A stretch of 64,000 nt of DNA from JAHCHG01 sp041394845 (GTDB lineage Bacteria > Acidobacteriota > Blastocatellia > Pyrinomonadales > Pyrinomonadaceae), in the NCBI GenBank assembly GCA_041394845.1, contig JAWKHL010000004.1, positions 464,076 to 528,075 of the forward strand, written 5' to 3'. Shown one piece after another: positions 16,817 to 25,188 of the stretch. The translations under genes and the position numbers were made by a program. Positions within the stretch are counted from its first letter, which is position 1. The number at the start of each line of letters is the position of its first letter. A model generated the notes under the pieces. That model was not told the DNA's origin. It did no database searches and was given only the letters and a program-made list of their open reading frames with translations.

Positions 16817-17684
16817 ATTTTAAAGACTTCAAATATTCGCGGAAGTCGGCGCCGAGGTCTTCTCTCTGGAGGGCGAACTCGACGGTGGCGATCAGAAATC
16901 CGAGTTTGTCGCCGGCGTCGTGGCGCGAGCCTTCCAGTTTGACGGCGTAAAAATCCCGCTCCTTCAAGAGATCGCGCATCGCGTCGGTGATCTGGATCTC
17001 GCCGCCCGCGCCTTTGGTCGTGTTTTCGATGGCCGGAAAAATGTCCGGTGTCAGGATGTAACGGCCGATGATGGCCAGATCCGACGGCGCGTCCTCGAAT
17101 TTGGGTTTTTCGACCATGTCTTTGATCTTGAAAACATTCGGGTCATCGGTTTCCTCGGCGTCGATGACGCCGAAACGCGAGATGGCCTCGCCCTCGATCT
17201 GCATGGTGGCGATGACCGGCGACTGGTATTTTTCAAATACTTCGATCATCTGCCGGAGCGCCGGTTTTTCGGCATCGACGACGTCATCGGCCAAGAGGAC
17301 GGCGAACGGTTCGTTGCCGACGAAGTCCTCGGCCTGCAAAATGGCGTGCCCGAGTCCGAGCGCCTGTTTCTGCCGGGTGTAGCTGATGCGGGCGATCTCG
17401 GAAATGGCCCGGACCTGTTCGAACATTTCCATCTTGTCCTTTTCCCGTAGAATATGTTCGAGTTCGAAGGAAATATCGAAATGATTTTCGATTGCCGATT
17501 TCTCTCTTCCGGTAACGATCAGAACCGACTCGATCCCCGAAGCGACCGCTTCTTCGACCGAATACTGGATCAGAGGCTTATCGACCAGCGGCAGCATTTC
17601 CTTGGGCGATGCTTTGGTGGCGGGTAAAAATCGGGTTCCCAAACCGGCGGCGGGAAAAACTGCTTTGCGAATTTTGTCTGTCAT
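16812..17684 (-). CDS. galU: UTP--glucose-1-phosphate uridylyltransferase
   Basis: 290 residues, the usual GalU length. The nucleotide-binding signature AAGLGTRFLPATKASPKEML (about 12-31), then LADDVVD and a GLGHAILQAEDFVG stretch, identify it. It makes UDP-glucose for cell-envelope polysaccharides. The ATG at 17684 has no strong Shine-Dalgarno sequence. It diverges from the YdeI-like gene with a 105-base gap that must hold both promoters. Confidence 0.93.
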   Translation of the reverse strand: MTDKIRKAVFPAAGLGTRFLPATKASPKEMLPLVDKPLIQYSVEEAVASGIESVLIVTGREKSAIENHFDISFELEHILREKDKMEMFEQVRAISEIARISYTRQKQALGLGHAILQAEDFVGNEPFAVLLADDVVDAEKPALRQMIEVFEKYQSPVIATMQIEGEAISRFGVIDAEETDDPNVFKIKDMVEKPKFEDAPSDLAIIGRYILTPDIFPAIENTTKGAGGEIQITDAMRDLLKERDFYAVKLEGSRHDAGDKLGFLIATVEFALQREDLGADFREYLKSLKL

Positions 17685-17789
17685 AGTAAGTTCTGTTAAA
17701 TTCGTTTATTCTTAGGTTTTCCCCTTTGCCGAGGCTCAAGACAAAGGCCGGGGGAAGGTTGATAACGAACTTAAAATTGTAGGTGAAAA

Positions 17790-18242
17790 ATGGCAGAGAA
17801 ACAAATCTTCAAAGTCGTGCTGGAAAAAGCCGAGGGATCACAGGCGACCGGAATTCATATTCCGTTTGATGTCGAAGAAGCCTTCGGAGCAAAGCGGGTT
17901 CCGGTTCGGGTGTGGATCAACGGAGCCGAACATCGGAGCACGATCGCCCGGATGCACGGCCGTTATATGATGGGCGTCCCCAAGATATTCCGCGAGGCGG
18001 CCGGGATCAAAGCCGGCGATCTGATCGAAGTCGTGATGGAGCGCGACACCGAAAAACGCGTCATCGAACCGCCCGCAGATTTCGCCGCCGCGCTCAAAAA
18101 AGCCGGCCTCAGCCAGACCTTTTCCAAAATGAGCTACACGCATCAAAAAGAATACGTCCGCGCCATCGAAGAAGCCAAAAAAGAAGAAACCCGACTCCGA
18201 AGGATCGAAAAAGCGGTCGAGGAGATAAGCAGGAAGCGGTAA
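17790..18242 (+). CDS. DUF1905/YdeI-OmdA family protein
   Basis: 150 residues. The first 95 residues form a DUF1905 beta-barrel (FKVVLEKAEGSQATGIHIPF, then GRYMMGVPK); the C-terminal part (LKKAGLSQTFSKMSYTHQKEYVRAIEEAKKEE split over about 100-140) is the helical YdeI/OmdA segment, ending in a basic helix. Cytoplasmic, function uncertain; relatives are linked to stress or antimicrobial tolerance. Its last codons (AGC AGG AAG CGG TAA) are already PWE4 words. Confidence 0.8.
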   Translation: MAEKQIFKVVLEKAEGSQATGIHIPFDVEEAFGAKRVPVRVWINGAEHRSTIARMHGRYMMGVPKIFREAAGIKAGDLIEVVMERDTEKRVIEPPADFAAALKKAGLSQTFSKMSYTHQKEYVRAIEEAKKEETRLRRIEKAVEEISRKR

Positions 18243-18312
18243 GCAGTTAGCAGTTAAGGAAAAGATCGGCTTGCGAAAATCCAAAATCCGAAATCTAAAA
18301 TCCAAAATCGAA
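18228..18312. repeat. PWE4: two word runs without second arms between YdeI-like gene and serS
   Basis: Run A (18228-18257) uses AGCAGGAAGCGGTAAGCAG-type words and supplies the upstream stop codon. Run B (18276-18309) is five AAATCCAAAATCCGAAATC-type words ending three bases before the serS start. Neither run has an inverted partner here; each belongs to a family that does form hairpins elsewhere (PWE5, PWE10). Confidence 0.65.
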
Positions 18313-18314
18313 CC

Positions 18315-19607
18315 ATGTTAGATCTTAATTACGTCAGAGAAAACCTTGATGCGGTCAAAACGGCCTTGAAAAACCGCAATTTTCCGGCCGAAGGGCTGGA
18401 GAAGTTCGCCCGACTCGACGCGGAACGTCGCCGGGTGATCGGCGAATCGGATCAGACGAACGCCGCGAGAAACGCCGCCAGCAAAGAGATCGGCGCGCTG
18501 ATGCAGTCCGGGCAACGCGAAGAGGCCGAAGCGAAAAAGGCCGAGGTCGCCGGTCTGAAGGACAAGCAGAGCGAACTCGAAACATTGCGCAAAAAGTTCG
18601 AATCCGAAATGGACGAACTGTTGGCCGGTCTGCCCAATGTTCCCCTGCCGGAAGTCCCGGTCGGCGCCGACGAAACGGCCAACCGGGAGATCCGCCGCTG
18701 GGGCGACGCCCGCGAATTTGATTTCGAGATCAAGGACCACGTCGATCTCGGCGAAGCGCTCGGGATTCTGGATCTGGATCGCGCCGCCAAGATCGCCGGG
18801 GCGAGATTCGCCATTCTCAACGGCGCGGGAGCGCGACTGGAGAGGGCTCTGATCAATTTCATGCTCGAACTCCACACGACCGAACACGGCTACACCGAAA
18901 CATTGCCGCCTTTTATCGTCAACGCCGACGCCATGTTCGGGACGGGAAATCTTCCCAAATTCGAATCCGATCTGTTTAAATTAACGGACGAGAGGGGGTT
19001 TTATCTGATCCCGACGGCCGAGGTTCCGGTGACGAATTACCACGCCGATGAGATTCTGGACGCCAAGGACCTGCCGATGCTGTTTACGGCCTACACGCCC
19101 TGTTTTCGTTCGGAAGCCGGAAGCTACGGCCGCGACACGCGCGGGATCATCCGCCAGCATCAGTTTGAAAAAGTCGAACTGGTCAAATACGCCCTGCCGG
19201 AAAATTCGGCCGAAGAACACGAAAAACTGACCCGCAACGCCGAAAGGGTTTTGGAACTTCTGGGACTTCCGTACCGGACGGTGGTGTTGTCAACCGGCGA
19301 TATGGGTTTCGGTTCGGCCAAAACCTTCGACATCGAGGTCTGGCTGCCCTCGCAAGGGACCTACCGCGAAATCTCCTCTTGCTCTTTGTTTACCGACTAT
19401 CAGGCGCGCCGGATGAATCTCAGGTTTCGCCGGGCCGGCGGCTCCAAACCCGAGTTCGTCCACACGATCAACGGATCGGGACTGGCGGTCGGCCGAACCT
19501 GGATCGCCATTCTGGAAAATTACCAGCAGGAGGACGGTTCGATCCTGATCCCCGAAATCCTTCAGCCCTTTATGAACGGCCTTGAGAAGATCGAGCCCAA
19601 AAGCTAA
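18315..19607 (+). CDS. serS: Seryl-tRNA synthetase
   Basis: 430 residues. The N-terminal coiled-coil arm covers about 25-105. Class II motif 2 (FRSEAGSYGRDTRGIIRQHQ, about 275) and motif 3 (GSGLAVGRTWIAILENYQ, about 395) are intact. It charges tRNA-Ser and Sec-tRNA. The start codon is preceded by PWE4 words instead of a ribosome site. The TAA stop is in PWE5. Confidence 0.95.
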   Translation: MLDLNYVRENLDAVKTALKNRNFPAEGLEKFARLDAERRRVIGESDQTNAARNAASKEIGALMQSGQREEAEAKKAEVAGLKDKQSELETLRKKFESEMDELLAGLPNVPLPEVPVGADETANREIRRWGDAREFDFEIKDHVDLGEALGILDLDRAAKIAGARFAILNGAGARLERALINFMLELHTTEHGYTETLPPFIVNADAMFGTGNLPKFESDLFKLTDERGFYLIPTAEVPVTNYHADEILDAKDLPMLFTAYTPCFRSEAGSYGRDTRGIIRQHQFEKVELVKYALPENSAEEHEKLTRNAERVLELLGLPYRTVVLSTGDMGFGSAKTFDIEVWLPSQGTYREISSCSLFTDYQARRMNLRFRRAGGSKPEFVHTINGSGLAVGRTWIAILENYQQEDGSILIPEILQPFMNGLEKIEPKS

Positions 19608-19699
19608 GTAAGCAGTGAGCGGAAAGCAGTAAGCAGTGACCGATATTAAGCTGAGTTTATCCCCTGCCTACCGCTCACTGCTCACTGACCACTGCTCAA
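19605..19699. repeat. PWE5: AAGCAGTGAGC-word hairpin between convergent serS and a membrane-protein gene
   Basis: Left arm about 19605-19641 (TAAGCAGTGAGCGGAAAGCAG and TAAGCAGTGACC) and right arm 19667-19699 (CTACCGCTCACTGCTCACTG, ACCACTGCTC) pair with small bulges. The stop codons of both genes (TAA of serS, TGA of the minus-strand gene) lie at its outer borders. Confidence 0.85.
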
Positions 19700-20358
19700 G
19701 CATATTTTCTTTTCGTCCACCAGAAACCGAGCAGAGCCAGACCGGTCAAAATTAATCCGAAGCCGATCAGATTCATCGGACGCGAAGCGACGGACGGCAG
19801 TTTGCCGCCTTCCGAAACCGAGATCTCCAGACCTTTTTCGCTCAGGCTTTTGACCTTGTTGACGATCACCTTCGCTCCCTTGCCCTCATCGACGCCCAGT
19901 TCGAAAGAATCGTTCAGACGGGCCAGATAAATTCCCTCGCCGTCCTCGTATTTATCGATCAATTCCCTGACCCTGGCCCGGAGGCCTTCGGGAGCCGGTT
20001 TTTTCACCGCCACCAGCCAGTAGACGTTTTCGGCCAGTTCCCAGCGATTGACCTTGATCCGGCCCGAACCGATCGGCCGGACGTGCGGATGTTTGGCGCT
20101 CAGATCGATCTCTTCGAGATTAAAGGATTCCGGAAGATTGACCTCGACATCGGGACGCGAAATGTGCGGCGGTTTCGGATTGGGCCGACTTTCGCGCTTG
20201 TATGAAGCGATGTAGAACTGATAATCGGGATAATTTTCTCCGACCTCGACGACGATCGTTTCGCCGACGGGCGGAGCCGGGACGTCGGCCCGGAAGACGT
20301 TGGCCGTCAGCAGGACCGCCAGCAGAATCAAAACAGATCTGAAAAATATTCTCATCAT
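19696..20358 (-). CDS. Secreted protein with C-terminal membrane anchor, function unknown
   Basis: 220 residues from the ATG at 20358 (another at 20355), preceded by GAGAGG. Residues 1-24 are a signal peptide. The middle part has no family I recognise; it includes a Pro-rich KRESRPNPKPPHISRPDV stretch. One transmembrane helix (GFGLILTGLALLGFWW) near the end is followed by a basic tail (TKRKYA), so the bulk should face the periplasm. It diverges from the next gene. Confidence 0.7.
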   Translation of the reverse strand: MMRIFFRSVLILLAVLLTANVFRADVPAPPVGETIVVEVGENYPDYQFYIASYKRESRPNPKPPHISRPDVEVNLPESFNLEEIDLSAKHPHVRPIGSGRIKVNRWELAENVYWLVAVKKPAPEGLRARVRELIDKYEDGEGIYLARLNDSFELGVDEGKGAKVIVNKVKSLSEKGLEISVSEGGKLPSVASRPMNLIGFGLILTGLALLGFWWTKRKYA

Positions 20359-20465
20359 AAAAACCTCTCGCAAAACAGGTAAACGAAACCTCTCATCGAG
20401 CACGTTAAAAGAACGAATAGTATAATTCATTTTGCAGAAGTTTTTTCCGATCAGTTCATCAGAAT

Positions 20466-20960
20466 ATGGACCGAATTTCGAAGATCATCTCCGGCGGACA
20501 GACCGGAACCGACCGGGCGGCCTTTGATTTCGCACTGGCCACAGGCATCGAAATCAGCGGGTTCGTTCCCCTCGGAAGGCGCGCCGAAGACGGCTCGATC
20601 CCGCCCCGATACCCGAATCTGACCGAAACCGAAACCCGGAATTACGCCGAGCGGACCGAACTCAACGTGATGGCGGCCGACGCCACATTGATCCTGTCGC
20701 ACGGCCCGCTGACGGGCGGATCGCGTCTGACCGCCAAATTGGCCGACAAACACCAAAAGCCTTTTCTTCACGTGGACTTTCTCGAAGAAACTTTTCCTGA
20801 TTCGGTCGAACGGGCGAAAAAATGGCTGACCGCGAGCGACTGCCGGATCTTAAACGTTGCCGGCCCGAGGGCCTCGACCGACCCTGACATCTACCGGCGA
20901 ACCGGAGAGTTTTTGCGTGAATTATTGAAGTCAGAATTTAACGAAAAAAAGAAGTCATAA
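20466..20960 (+). CDS. Putative molybdenum-cofactor carrier-like protein (SLOG/YpsA-related family)
   Basis: 164 residues. The N-terminus (ISGGQTGTDRAAFDFALATG) with following GFVPLGRRAEDG, then TLILSHGPLTGGSRLTA, fits the putative molybdenum-carrier family with a Rossmann-like SLOG fold that binds nucleotides or cofactors. The xanthine-dehydrogenase-type operon at 59.9-64 kb would need molybdenum cofactor, but the two sites are 40 kb apart, so any link is conjecture. A shared terminator follows. Confidence 0.8.
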   Translation: MDRISKIISGGQTGTDRAAFDFALATGIEISGFVPLGRRAEDGSIPPRYPNLTETETRNYAERTELNVMAADATLILSHGPLTGGSRLTAKLADKHQKPFLHVDFLEETFPDSVERAKKWLTASDCRILNVAGPRASTDPDIYRRTGEFLRELLKSEFNEKKKS

Positions 20961-20992
20961 ACAAATCGACAAGTTAAGAGTGCCAAACCAAA

Positions 20993-21039
20993 AAAGGTTT
21001 GAAACCCGGCTTCTGGACGTTGCCGGATTTCAAACCTTT
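20993..21039. terminator. Bidirectional terminator between convergent genes
   Basis: 17-bp stem with one mismatch (20993-21009 with 21023-21039). A T7 tract follows on the minus strand; on the plus strand the stem ends in TTT only, so the minus-strand gene is served best. Confidence 0.75.
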
Positions 21040-21065
21040 CGAATCTGCTTGTGGCCGAACGCGAT

Positions 21066-21485
21066 CTAAACGCTGAAGACCGAAAAGACCGGTCCGGTCG
21101 GCACGTCTATGTCCTCGTCCTCAACGGTGATGAACAGATTGAAATCTCTCAGGAAAACCTCGCAGTGAATCTCCGCCCGCTGACGCTCTCCGGTGTTGAC
21201 CACCTGTCCGAGTTTATGGTAACGCCCGTTCGGCTCCAGCGCCCACAGCACGTAACGTTTGCCCTCAGGAGTGTTTCTCATTCCGTCAAACCGCATAACG
21301 ATCCGGGTCGTACCGTCCAGCCGCGGACTAACGACGGCCTTTCCCTTCAAACCGTCAAGGCAGCCCGAAAAATCGATCTCGAACTCATTCGTCGGCCTTC
21401 CGATCTCCTGGGCTATAACAAATCCCGATAAAATTACGGCCGGAACCAAACCGGCGTCGGTTTCGATCAATGGATTGCGATTCAT
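21066..21485 (-). CDS. Small protein resembling the C-terminal half of anti-sigma factor RskA
   Basis: 139 residues from the ATG at 21485, which follows GGAGAG; the frame is open to 21563 but without coding look. A hydrophobic stretch at about 11-27 may be a signal or anchor. The motif YVLWALEPNGRYHKLGQV (about 76-93) and the end part resemble the beta-sandwich of RskA-type anti-sigma factors, yet no zinc-finger or sigma factor is present. Role unknown. Confidence 0.6.
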   Translation of the reverse strand: MNRNPLIETDAGLVPAVILSGFVIAQEIGRPTNEFEIDFSGCLDGLKGKAVVSPRLDGTTRIVMRFDGMRNTPEGKRYVLWALEPNGRYHKLGQVVNTGERQRAEIHCEVFLRDFNLFITVEDEDIDVPTGPVFSVFSV

Positions 21486-21687
21486 AGTCTTGCACTCTCC
21501 CTCAGTTTTATAAGCGTTTCGGACAAACCGCGTCCGGTTACCGATAAAAAAGACGGCAAGCATCGTGCCAAAAAGCGATATTTTTCTTTATTTCTTGCAA
21601 TAAGAGGACTTATTCAAAAAAGGCGACGACGGGGATAAGAAACCATTACGTGTATAAACGCCCCGAAAATGTCCCGAAACGATACTT

Positions 21688-23208
21688 TCATTGATCTTTT
21701 TCAGTCCTCGTTCGCCTTTCATCAAGAGCGGCTTCGGCGATATTGGCGATCCACCAGAAAGCGCCTTTCGCGCCGAGATGACGGAACATTAACCCAAAGA
21801 CCTTGGGATGGATGAGAGCGGTCTTCGTCAGAAGTTTTTTGAGCGCGGCGAAAGGAAGCCGATCCTGAAACATCTGGCGTCCGATGTTTGCGTCGAGCCG
21901 GCTCAGCGCCATCATGACGGCGTTCATCGTCTCGTTGACGACCGACGCCCGGCCGCGCGGCATGGGTCGCATAAATTCGGCCAGAGAAGCCATTTGCGCC
22001 ACCCTCGGTTCGTAGGCGTTGATGATCGAAAGAGCCGCCTCGTCAAGGGAATTTTCCCGCAGTGCCCGCTCGGTCAGATCGGTCAGTTTCCTCAGATTCC
22101 GGACGTGCGATCCGAAACCGCAAAAGGTCAGCGGCGAAGAGAGTCCGGCCGCATCCCCGGCCAGCAAAATCCTTTCGGCGGCCGTCCTCTTGCTGTTTTT
22201 CCAGCCCCGGTGATGAACGCTCGGGATATAGCCGAAAACCGGTTTGACCACCCGCCAGCCGGAAGACGGCGTTTTGTAGGCGGGCAGTTTTTCGAAATAA
22301 TCCTCAAACAGGCGAAACAGGGATTTGTCGGCTCCGGAATCGACCGAATCGTAGAAAAACAGATAGGTCGTATATTCATCTCTGGCCGGACTGCCGGCAA
22401 ACCCCTCCCACATCAGCTGTCGGCCGGCCGAGGCGTCTTCGGTGGAAACGAGGATCTCCCCGACCGAGAAATCGGTCTCCCTGACGCCCGTCCCGCGGAC
22501 GAACCCCCGGCTCACCGTCCCGACCGTCGGACAAACGTGGGTGATCGACCGCCCGGCGTTCAGTTGACGCGAAACGGGCGAGTTGGTTCCGGTGGCGTCA
22601 ACGAAAAGTTTCGCCGAGAAAAACCGGCGCTTTCCGCTTACCTCGTCCTCGCATTCGACCAGGACTTTGTTTTGGCCGACGTGGGCGCCGAGAAAGCGCA
22701 GACGGTCAATGGCCCGCGAGCCGTTCTTTTTTAATTTTCCGAGGGCGAGGCCGAGGAGTTTGTCGGCTTCGATTGCCACATCGAGAACGTTTTCCATAAA
22801 CAGCGGCGGCGCCTTGATCCGCGAATTGGCATCGTAAAATTTGACGAACCCGTTCTCGTACCGATTGGCCACCGAGGTTTCGATCTCCTCGGCGGAAAAA
22901 AGCCCGGCGCTGATGAATTCCCGCAGCTCTTCGTCGGAAATATTCCAGTCCCGATGGGTCTTGCCGACCGTGTGAGCGTCGAAGACCAACACCCGGCGAT
23001 CGTATTTACAGGCCATGACGGCGGCGTGCAAAAGCCCGAGCGTCCCGCCGGCGTAGATGATCTCGAACTCGTCTTCGGCCTCCGCGTCCTTCGGCCCGTA
23101 AGAACCGAAAAAAAGGACTTCTTCGCCCCCAACGGGACCGGAGCGAAACTCCTCCCAGCGCCGTTCGATCTCCCAGATCCTCCCGAGCCACGCCTCGCGA
23201 TCGGGCAA
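21688..23208 (-). CDS. FAD-dependent oxidoreductase, lycopene-cyclase/geranylgeranyl-reductase-like
   Basis: 506 residues from TTG at 23208. An FAD-binding strand (EFEIIYAGGTLGLLHAAVMA, about 47-66), a VDATGTNSPV segment (about 200) and ILLAGDAAGLSSPL (about 350) give the fold. Substrate is unknown. The first motif reads AGGTLG rather than GxGxxG. Coding sequence clearly continues upstream of the listed start for about 20 more residues (ADIRRKFPATVENLAS), up to CTG at 23259 or ATT at 23271, and then meets PWE6 words and a stop. The true start is therefore not an ordinary ATG, or the 5' end was lost. Confidence 0.7.
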   Translation of the reverse strand: MPDREAWLGRIWEIERRWEEFRSGPVGGEEVLFFGSYGPKDAEAEDEFEIIYAGGTLGLLHAAVMACKYDRRVLVFDAHTVGKTHRDWNISDEELREFISAGLFSAEEIETSVANRYENGFVKFYDANSRIKAPPLFMENVLDVAIEADKLLGLALGKLKKNGSRAIDRLRFLGAHVGQNKVLVECEDEVSGKRRFFSAKLFVDATGTNSPVSRQLNAGRSITHVCPTVGTVSRGFVRGTGVRETDFSVGEILVSTEDASAGRQLMWEGFAGSPARDEYTTYLFFYDSVDSGADKSLFRLFEDYFEKLPAYKTPSSGWRVVKPVFGYIPSVHHRGWKNSKRTAAERILLAGDAAGLSSPLTFCGFGSHVRNLRKLTDLTERALRENSLDEAALSIINAYEPRVAQMASLAEFMRPMPRGRASVVNETMNAVMMALSRLDANIGRQMFQDRLPFAALKKLLTKTALIHPKVFGLMFRHLGAKGAFWWIANIAEAALDERRTRTEKDQ

Positions 23209-23261
23209 AGAGGCCAGATTCTCGACGGTGGCCGGGAATTTCCGGCGGATGTCGGCCAGAT

Positions 23262-23300
23262 CAAATTCAATTTTGGATTTCGGATTTCGGATCTTGGATC
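23262..23300. repeat. PWE6: GGATTTCGGATTT words at the 5' edge of the oxidoreductase gene
   Basis: Three tandem words (TTTGGATTTCGGATTTCGGAT and CTTGGATC) fill the space between the MscS stop and the first codons of the oxidoreductase on the minus strand. No second arm is present. Confidence 0.55.
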
Positions 23301-23303
23301 TAT

Positions 23304-24179
23304 TTACTCCTTCGCGCCGGACTCTTTCGTTTTCTGTTGTTCCTTAACGATTTTATTAAGAATTTCCAAAGTTTCAAAGGGCATCTCGACGCCCGCGGCA
23401 TCCAGCGCATCCTTGATCTTCTCGCGCAGTTCGGCCCGGACATTGATATGCTGTTTGGTGTCTTCGAGCCAGACCCGAAGTTCGAGTTTGGTGTAATAGT
23501 TGCCCAGTTCCTGAACCAAAACGACCGGTTCCGGGGTTTTCAGAAATCTGGGATCGTCGCGGACTATTTCCAAAATCTTTTCGCGGGCCCCGGCGATCTT
23601 TTCTTCGACCCCGATCGTTACTTCGACGTCCAGCCGCAGATGGGGGAACATGGTGTAGCTGGTGATCTTGTTGGCGGCGATGTTCTGGTTGGGAATGCTG
23701 ATCATCCGGCCGTCGGGCGTGACGATCCGGGTCGTCCGGAGCGTGATGTCCTGAACCTCGCCGTATTCGCCCTCGATCTCGACCAGATCTCCGATGTAAA
23801 AGGGTCGATCCCAAAAAATAAATATTCCGGCGACGATGTTCGACAACGTGTCCTTGGCGGCGAAACCGAGCGCCAATCCGGCGATCCCGAGCCCGGCCAG
23901 CAGTGAGGTGATGTTGAGTCCGATCTGATCCAGAGTGGTGACGGCGGCAAAGATGAAGATCGTGTATTTGAGCGTCAGGAACAGAAAACTGACGAAGGTT
24001 TTTTCGAGTTCGAAGCGGGTGATGATCCTCACCAACACGCCCCGCAGGATGCGATAGAGAATGTAAAAAGCCAGCAGAATGATTGCCGCGATGACCACAT
24101 TCTCCAAAATGACCATCGTTTTGGCCGCGATCACCGCCGGGTCAAAATAGGCTTTTAATCTCTCTAAAACTCTCTCCAC
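23304..24179 (-). CDS. Small-conductance mechanosensitive channel (MscS family)
   Basis: 291 residues, the length of E. coli MscS. Three membrane helices (about 25-48, 62-82, 87-115); the third, SLLAGLGIAGLALGFAAKD, has the Ala/Gly packing of the pore helix, followed by DTLSNIVAGIFIFWDRPF and the beta domain with NQNIAANKITSY. It opens on membrane tension during osmotic down-shock. The start is GTG; no strong Shine-Dalgarno sequence. The oxidoreductase follows on the same strand after PWE6. Confidence 0.92.
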   Translation of the reverse strand: MERVLERLKAYFDPAVIAAKTMVILENVVIAAIILLAFYILYRILRGVLVRIITRFELEKTFVSFLFLTLKYTIFIFAAVTTLDQIGLNITSLLAGLGIAGLALGFAAKDTLSNIVAGIFIFWDRPFYIGDLVEIEGEYGEVQDITLRTTRIVTPDGRMISIPNQNIAANKITSYTMFPHLRLDVEVTIGVEEKIAGAREKILEIVRDDPRFLKTPEPVVLVQELGNYYTKLELRVWLEDTKQHINVRAELREKIKDALDAAGVEMPFETLEILNKIVKEQQKTKESGAKE

Positions 24180-24209
24180 CTAATAAAGTTTTTCGTCGTC
24201 GGAAGAAAA

Positions 24210-24241
24210 AAAATGCGGGCACCACACGTTGCCCGCATTTT
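24210..24241 (-). terminator. Rho-independent terminator of the FecR-like gene
   Basis: 11-bp stem AAAATGCGGGC (24210-24220) with GCCCGCATTTT (24231-24241), followed on the minus strand by a T-rich run (complement of the A tract at 24204-24213), 40 bases after the stop. Confidence 0.85.
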
Positions 24242-24280
24242 ATTAAATTGAATAACAAAGGCGATTCCGAAACGAACCCC

Positions 24281-24901
24281 TTAGCTGGTCGGACTGACGA
24301 CCGGGGGAACCTGATCGTCGCCGCCTCTGGTCAAAACATAGACCACGGTTCCGGCAACGACACCGGCAAATACCAGAACCAGAGCCAACTGGCTGCTGTC
24401 GCTGACCGCTCCGTCGTCATCATCCGGAGCGGGCATGGCATCGGCGTTAACGTTCAAAACCTCGCCGGCTTTGGCCTGATTCTCGACAACTCCCTTGGTG
24501 GTTTGAATCTTAACGTTCACACCCTCGGAGTTGGAAACCTTGACATTTCCAGCCGAAAGAGTTCCGGAGATGCTGTTTTCATCAAAACTTAAATTCAAAA
24601 CCGTGTTCGGGGCCAGGGTGACGGAACCCAGATTTCCCAACTTGACGGTGGCGGTGGCGCTTTCCGGAGTGGCGATGGTGCCGGAAGAGAAAAACGTGCG
24701 TCCGCTCAAAGCTTTTTCCCCGTTGAGCAAAACGGACGGTTCATTGCCATCAACGCTGCTGCCGGAGACGATCAATTCACCCATTGAAACTTTCTTGTCA
24801 GGGGCGGCCGAAGCTATCAATGAGGTGGCCGCAAAGACGGCGATCATCAAACAATATGCCGTAAGATTGCGGAGCCAATCCAGTTTGTTATCCATTCTCA
24901 T
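24281..24901 (-). CDS. FecR-like secreted protein with C-terminal membrane anchor
   Basis: 206 residues. Signal peptide at about 1-33 (cleavage near IASAAP). The middle region (about 45-150) has the FecR/RskA-type beta pattern: GRTFFSSGTIATPE, KLGNLGSVTLAPNTVLNLSF, GNVKVSNSEGVNVKIQTTKG. An acidic linker, a transmembrane helix (LVLVFAGVVAGTVVYVL) and the short tail VVSPTS close it. I recall similar tails in Acidobacteriota surface proteins. GGAGG is 13 bases before the start, and the AT-rich region 24902-25188 upstream is a likely strong promoter. Function unknown. Confidence 0.75.
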   Translation of the reverse strand: MRMDNKLDWLRNLTAYCLMIAVFAATSLIASAAPDKKVSMGELIVSGSSVDGNEPSVLLNGEKALSGRTFFSSGTIATPESATATVKLGNLGSVTLAPNTVLNLSFDENSISGTLSAGNVKVSNSEGVNVKIQTTKGVVENQAKAGEVLNVNADAMPAPDDDDGAVSDSSQLALVLVFAGVVAGTVVYVLTRGGDDQVPPVVSPTS

Positions 24902-25188
24902 AATTTATCGAATCCTCCATTGAATAATTTCAATCAATTAAACTTTAATCTTTAATTTAAGAAAAAGCAAAAAAATTACTGTTTACCGGCCTCGGACGAT
25001 TAAAGTCAATTTCTGAAAATCATAACCCATCCGAAGATGTCTTTGATTTTGTTTAGTTTAATTTGGTATTTAATGCAAGCCTGTTGTGAATCTTACACTT
25101 AATATAAATATTTGACAAGTAAATAATTCATATTAATCGGTTTAATTAACACCTACTTAACCCCGGCGGAGTTTCGATCAGTTTTTTT
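24902..25188. other. AT-rich intergenic region, probable promoter of the FecR-like gene
   Basis: 287 bases, conspicuously AT-rich, with GGAGG at 24912-24916 belonging to the minus-strand gene. No ORF, no strong hairpin; the last 40 bases lie downstream of mazG. Confidence 0.45.
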
